Shown piece after piece: positions 61,718 through 64,000 of a stretch of DNA of 64,000 bases; the stretch's first letter is position 1, and every line of letters starts with the position of its first letter. The notes below the pieces were generated by a model. That model was not told where the DNA came from. It worked only from the letters and a program-made list of their open reading frames with translations, and made no database searches. The translations under genes and the position numbers were made by a program. This DNA comes from Bacteroidota bacterium (GTDB lineage: Bacteria; Bacteroidota; Bacteroidia; 2-12-FULL-35-15). The stretch lies in assembly GCA_025963725.1 (NCBI GenBank), contig JAOQAE010000002.1, positions 633,221 through 697,220 on the forward strand. The letters are read 5' to 3'.

Positions 61718-63751
61718 TTACGCATTCGCCTCTTTAATTGCTTTAAATGCTGCTTCTAATTCCTTACAGGCTTCCGTACACACTTTCTCAAGCTGTGAAA
61801 CCAATTCAGGCATTCCATGCTTATGCCGCTGTATATTATCCACATCCTCCTGGACTTTTTTAGCGATGTTCTCAAAATCCTTACTGATCCCCATCATTGA
61901 AAACGAAGGAACCATCTTATGAACGGCGGATTGGAGCTTTGAATAATCCTTATCCTGCAAGCCTTCTTTCATGGCAGCGATCAGCGAGGGAGTCTGGTTT
62001 AAATAAAGGGTGATCATTTCCATCATCAGCTTAGGATCTGATTTTGTTCTTCGCGACAAATTACTTAGGTCAACGAATTTTAAGGTGCCGCCCTGGGTGT
62101 AAACATTTTCGCCTGGCTCTTTATCTTTTTCAACTGCCGGCCGCTTTACGAATTCAATTATTTTACTGTACAGCAGCTTGTCGTCAACAGGCTTTGAAAG
62201 ATAGTCATTCATGCCCACCGACCTGCATTTTGCCAGGTCAACCGTAGTAACATCCGCAGTTAATGCGATGATAGGAATTTTGGAATTCAGCTTGTTACGG
62301 ATATATTCCGTCGTTTCAAATCCATTCATCTCCGGCATTTGCAAGTCCATCAGGATTATATCGTACACATTGCCCTTAAGCTTCTCAATCGCGATCCTAC
62401 CATTAGAAGCTACATCATTTTCAAATCCATACTCATTCAAAATGGTTTTCATCAATAATTGGTTGAGAGGAATATCCTCCACTACCAATACTCTTATATT
62501 TTCAGTTTCGGCACATGCTTCTTTTACGTTATCATCTGCTATAGCTTTTTCCAGCGTTTTCTTAAAAGGAAGAACAACGCTGAAAGTAGTGCCTTCGTTA
62601 ACTTTGCTTCTAACGCTGACAGTACCGCCCTGCGGCTCCACCAGCTGCTTCACAATGGCAAGCCCTAATCCTGTTCCGCCGTACAACCTGGAGGTGCCGC
62701 TTGAGGCCTGCTGGAATACCTCGAAAACCGTTTCAATTTTATCTTCGCTTATGCCGATCCCCGTGTCGCTGATTGCAAATTCAATGTTTACATGTTCGTG
62801 ATCCTCATCCAGGATCTTAACACCTACTGTGATCTTTCCTGCAGACGTAAATTTCACCGCATTGCTCACAAGGTTTAAAACGATCTGATGAAGCCGTACA
62901 GGGTCACCGATCAATACTTCAGGAATATTCTTGTCATATATCCGTATAAGCTCTAAATTCTTTTCCAGGATCTTTATTTCAAACAAATGAAGCATCGCTG
63001 CCAGCGAGGTTTCCATTTTAAATGGAATTTGCTCAAATGTCATTTTGCCCGAATCCACCTTTGCCAAATCAAGAATATCGTTGATCAGCACGGTTAAAGC
63101 CTCGCCGCTATCTTTTATAGCGGACAAATATTCCATTTGTTTGTCGGTCATCTCCGTTTTCAGGAGCACTTTTGTAAACCCGATGATCGCATTCATAGGT
63201 GTGCGGATCTCGTGGCTCATGTTTGACAGAAATTGCTGCTTGGCATTCATTGCAACTTCTGCAATACGTGTTGCGTCCTCGGCTGCCTTCGTCGCTTCTT
63301 CCGCTTTATTCTTTGCTGCTTCCGCGATTTCGCTTGCCAGCTCGGCAAACACTTTTGCTTCAGTTAATTCTGCAGCAATTATTTTCTGATCCGTAACATC
63401 CCTTGCTACCATTACAGCCCCGAGCACTTCCCCCGAATGATCCTTATAAACAGAAGCATTGAACGACACATCGGTGAGTTTCCCCTGCTTGTGGCGGATC
63501 GTGAGCAGCCGGTTAACTACAGAAGTTTTCTCAAAAACGTCAAGGCAAACTTCCCGCGCCTTTTGCGGCTCGGTGAAATAATCGAAAAGATCGGAACCGA
63601 CCAGATTTTCACGCGACAGGCCTGTTATAATAACCGATGCATTATTCAGGTCAGTGATCTTTCCGGCAAGGCTGATAGTAAAAAGAGGGTCGGGACTGGC
63701 TTCTATCAGGCTTCTTGCATATTGAGTTTCCTGTGCTATTATTTTCTCCAT
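61718..63751 (-). CDS. Hybrid histidine kinase: PAS-HisKA-HATPase-REC-Hpt
   Basis: A 677-residue kinase: PAS (about 1-125; YARSLIEASPDPLFTISLAG), a heptad Ala/Glu linker (about 128-165), HisKA with LSNMSHEIRTPMNAIIGF (H180), HATPase (about 285-405; SDTGIGI, GGTGLGLAIVKQLV), receiver (about 420-535; D469 in IILMDLQMPEMNG) and Hpt (about 570-665; H611 in VHKMVPSFSMMG). It contains a full phosphorelay chain, H to D to H, in one protein, with no membrane segment and no output domain. Neighbouring single-domain regulators are candidate phosphate recipients. Confidence 0.93.
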   Translation of the reverse strand: MEKIIAQETQYARSLIEASPDPLFTISLAGKITDLNNASVIITGLSRENLVGSDLFDYFTEPQKAREVCLDVFEKTSVVNRLLTIRHKQGKLTDVSFNASVYKDHSGEVLGAVMVARDVTDQKIIAAELTEAKVFAELASEIAEAAKNKAEEATKAAEDATRIAEVAMNAKQQFLSNMSHEIRTPMNAIIGFTKVLLKTEMTDKQMEYLSAIKDSGEALTVLINDILDLAKVDSGKMTFEQIPFKMETSLAAMLHLFEIKILEKNLELIRIYDKNIPEVLIGDPVRLHQIVLNLVSNAVKFTSAGKITVGVKILDEDHEHVNIEFAISDTGIGISEDKIETVFEVFQQASSGTSRLYGGTGLGLAIVKQLVEPQGGTVSVRSKVNEGTTFSVVLPFKKTLEKAIADDNVKEACAETENIRVLVVEDIPLNQLLMKTILNEYGFENDVASNGRIAIEKLKGNVYDIILMDLQMPEMNGFETTEYIRNKLNSKIPIIALTADVTTVDLAKCRSVGMNDYLSKPVDDKLLYSKIIEFVKRPAVEKDKEPGENVYTQGGTLKFVDLSNLSRRTKSDPKLMMEMITLYLNQTPSLIAAMKEGLQDKDYSKLQSAVHKMVPSFSMMGISKDFENIAKKVQEDVDNIQRHKHGMPELVSQLEKVCTEACKELEAAFKAIKEANA

Positions 63752-63955
63752 TTTATTGAATTATACTGTTGTAAATATGAACGGATCGGGTTCAGTCAGC
63801 CTTAAAATTATATAAATACTGCAGGGGGACTGTTACATGATTTTGGAATTTAATTACATAATTCACATATTTACAGCCTGGATCAGGCATCTAAACCGCA
63901 AATTGAGAAACTTTCCCGGTAATCAGGCATCCGGGTACAATTAAAAAAAATTCCT

Positions 63956-64000
63956 ATGAGAATTTATGTAAGGAACATGGCTTGTGAAAGCTGTAAAGTT
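63956..64000 (+). CDS. Start of a regulator-like gene, truncated by the window edge
   Basis: The last 45 bases encode MRIYVRNMACESCKV. This resembles the beginning of Bacteroidota AraC-type regulators that start with an HMA-like strand and a CxxC pair. Only 15 codons are visible, so the assignment is weak. Confidence 0.45.
   Translation, partial: MRIYVRNMACESCKV

Overview
The window is a 64 kb stretch of a Bacteroidota chromosome. Three things point there: type IX secretion (T9SS) C-terminal sorting domains on at least six proteins, many promoters with the Bacteroidota -7 element TAnnTTTG, and LytTR-type regulators. It is a mix of housekeeping genes (ispE, accA, carB, rpmH, two tRNAs) and a large accessory block devoted to polysaccharide and signalling. 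No phage, CRISPR array or classical insertion sequence was seen.

Layout. 1-9.9 kb: a repeat-rich edge, a MORN-like protein, an ABC ATPase with a permease/M1-aminopeptidase fusion, an ASCH-domain protein, a DUF1304 membrane protein and a secreted M1 peptidase. 10-18.8 kb: accA, a secreted beta-propeller, ispE, a short carB, rpmH and a phosphoglucose isomerase. 18.8-27.3 kb: a carbohydrate-binding-like secreted protein, a GH15 enzyme, two response regulators that each end in a transmembrane helix, a TPR protein, an outer-membrane beta-barrel and a GH26 hydrolase. 27.4-34.9 kb: a MITE-like repeat, a CotH-like T9SS protein, a DksA/TraR-like protein, two tandem paralogous glycoside hydrolases and another carbohydrate-binding T9SS protein. 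35-41.4 kb: a glycosyltransferase, GH57 and BadF-type kinase operon, and a divergent operon of STAS protein, cellulose-synthase-like GT2 and small membrane protein. 41.6-49.7 kb: two T9SS beta-propellers and an operon of LytTR regulator, CheY-like regulator, TPR/OmpA protein and phosphohexomutase. 50-56 kb: a YceI-like protein, a tiny ORF, a LytTR/propeller-kinase pair, a T9SS-domain remnant and a coiled-coil membrane protein. 56.5-57.1 kb: tRNA-Pro, tRNA-Arg and a GIY-YIG element carrying a partial tRNA. 57-64 kb: two large sensor kinases, two single-domain regulators, a MEDS protein and a truncated regulator at the window edge.

How the genes may work together. The main finding is a shared promoter architecture: 9-bp units repeated every 21 bp (consensus GGCKAT then CGAA), ending 28-29 bp before a TAnnTTTG box. 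It occurs upstream of eight transcription units (a ninth is weak), including pgi, the GH15 operon, the membrane-anchored-regulator/TPR/barrel/GH26 operon, the glycosyltransferase/GH57 operon and the GT2 operon. The 21-bp phasing is what is expected of LytTR-family regulators, two of which are encoded here. Together the co-regulated genes contain the parts list of a synthase-dependent exopolysaccharide pathway (GT2 synthase, TPR protein, outer-membrane barrel, hydrolase) plus sugar-phosphate and alpha-glucan enzymes that could supply precursor. The polymer, the regulator and the link between them are inference.
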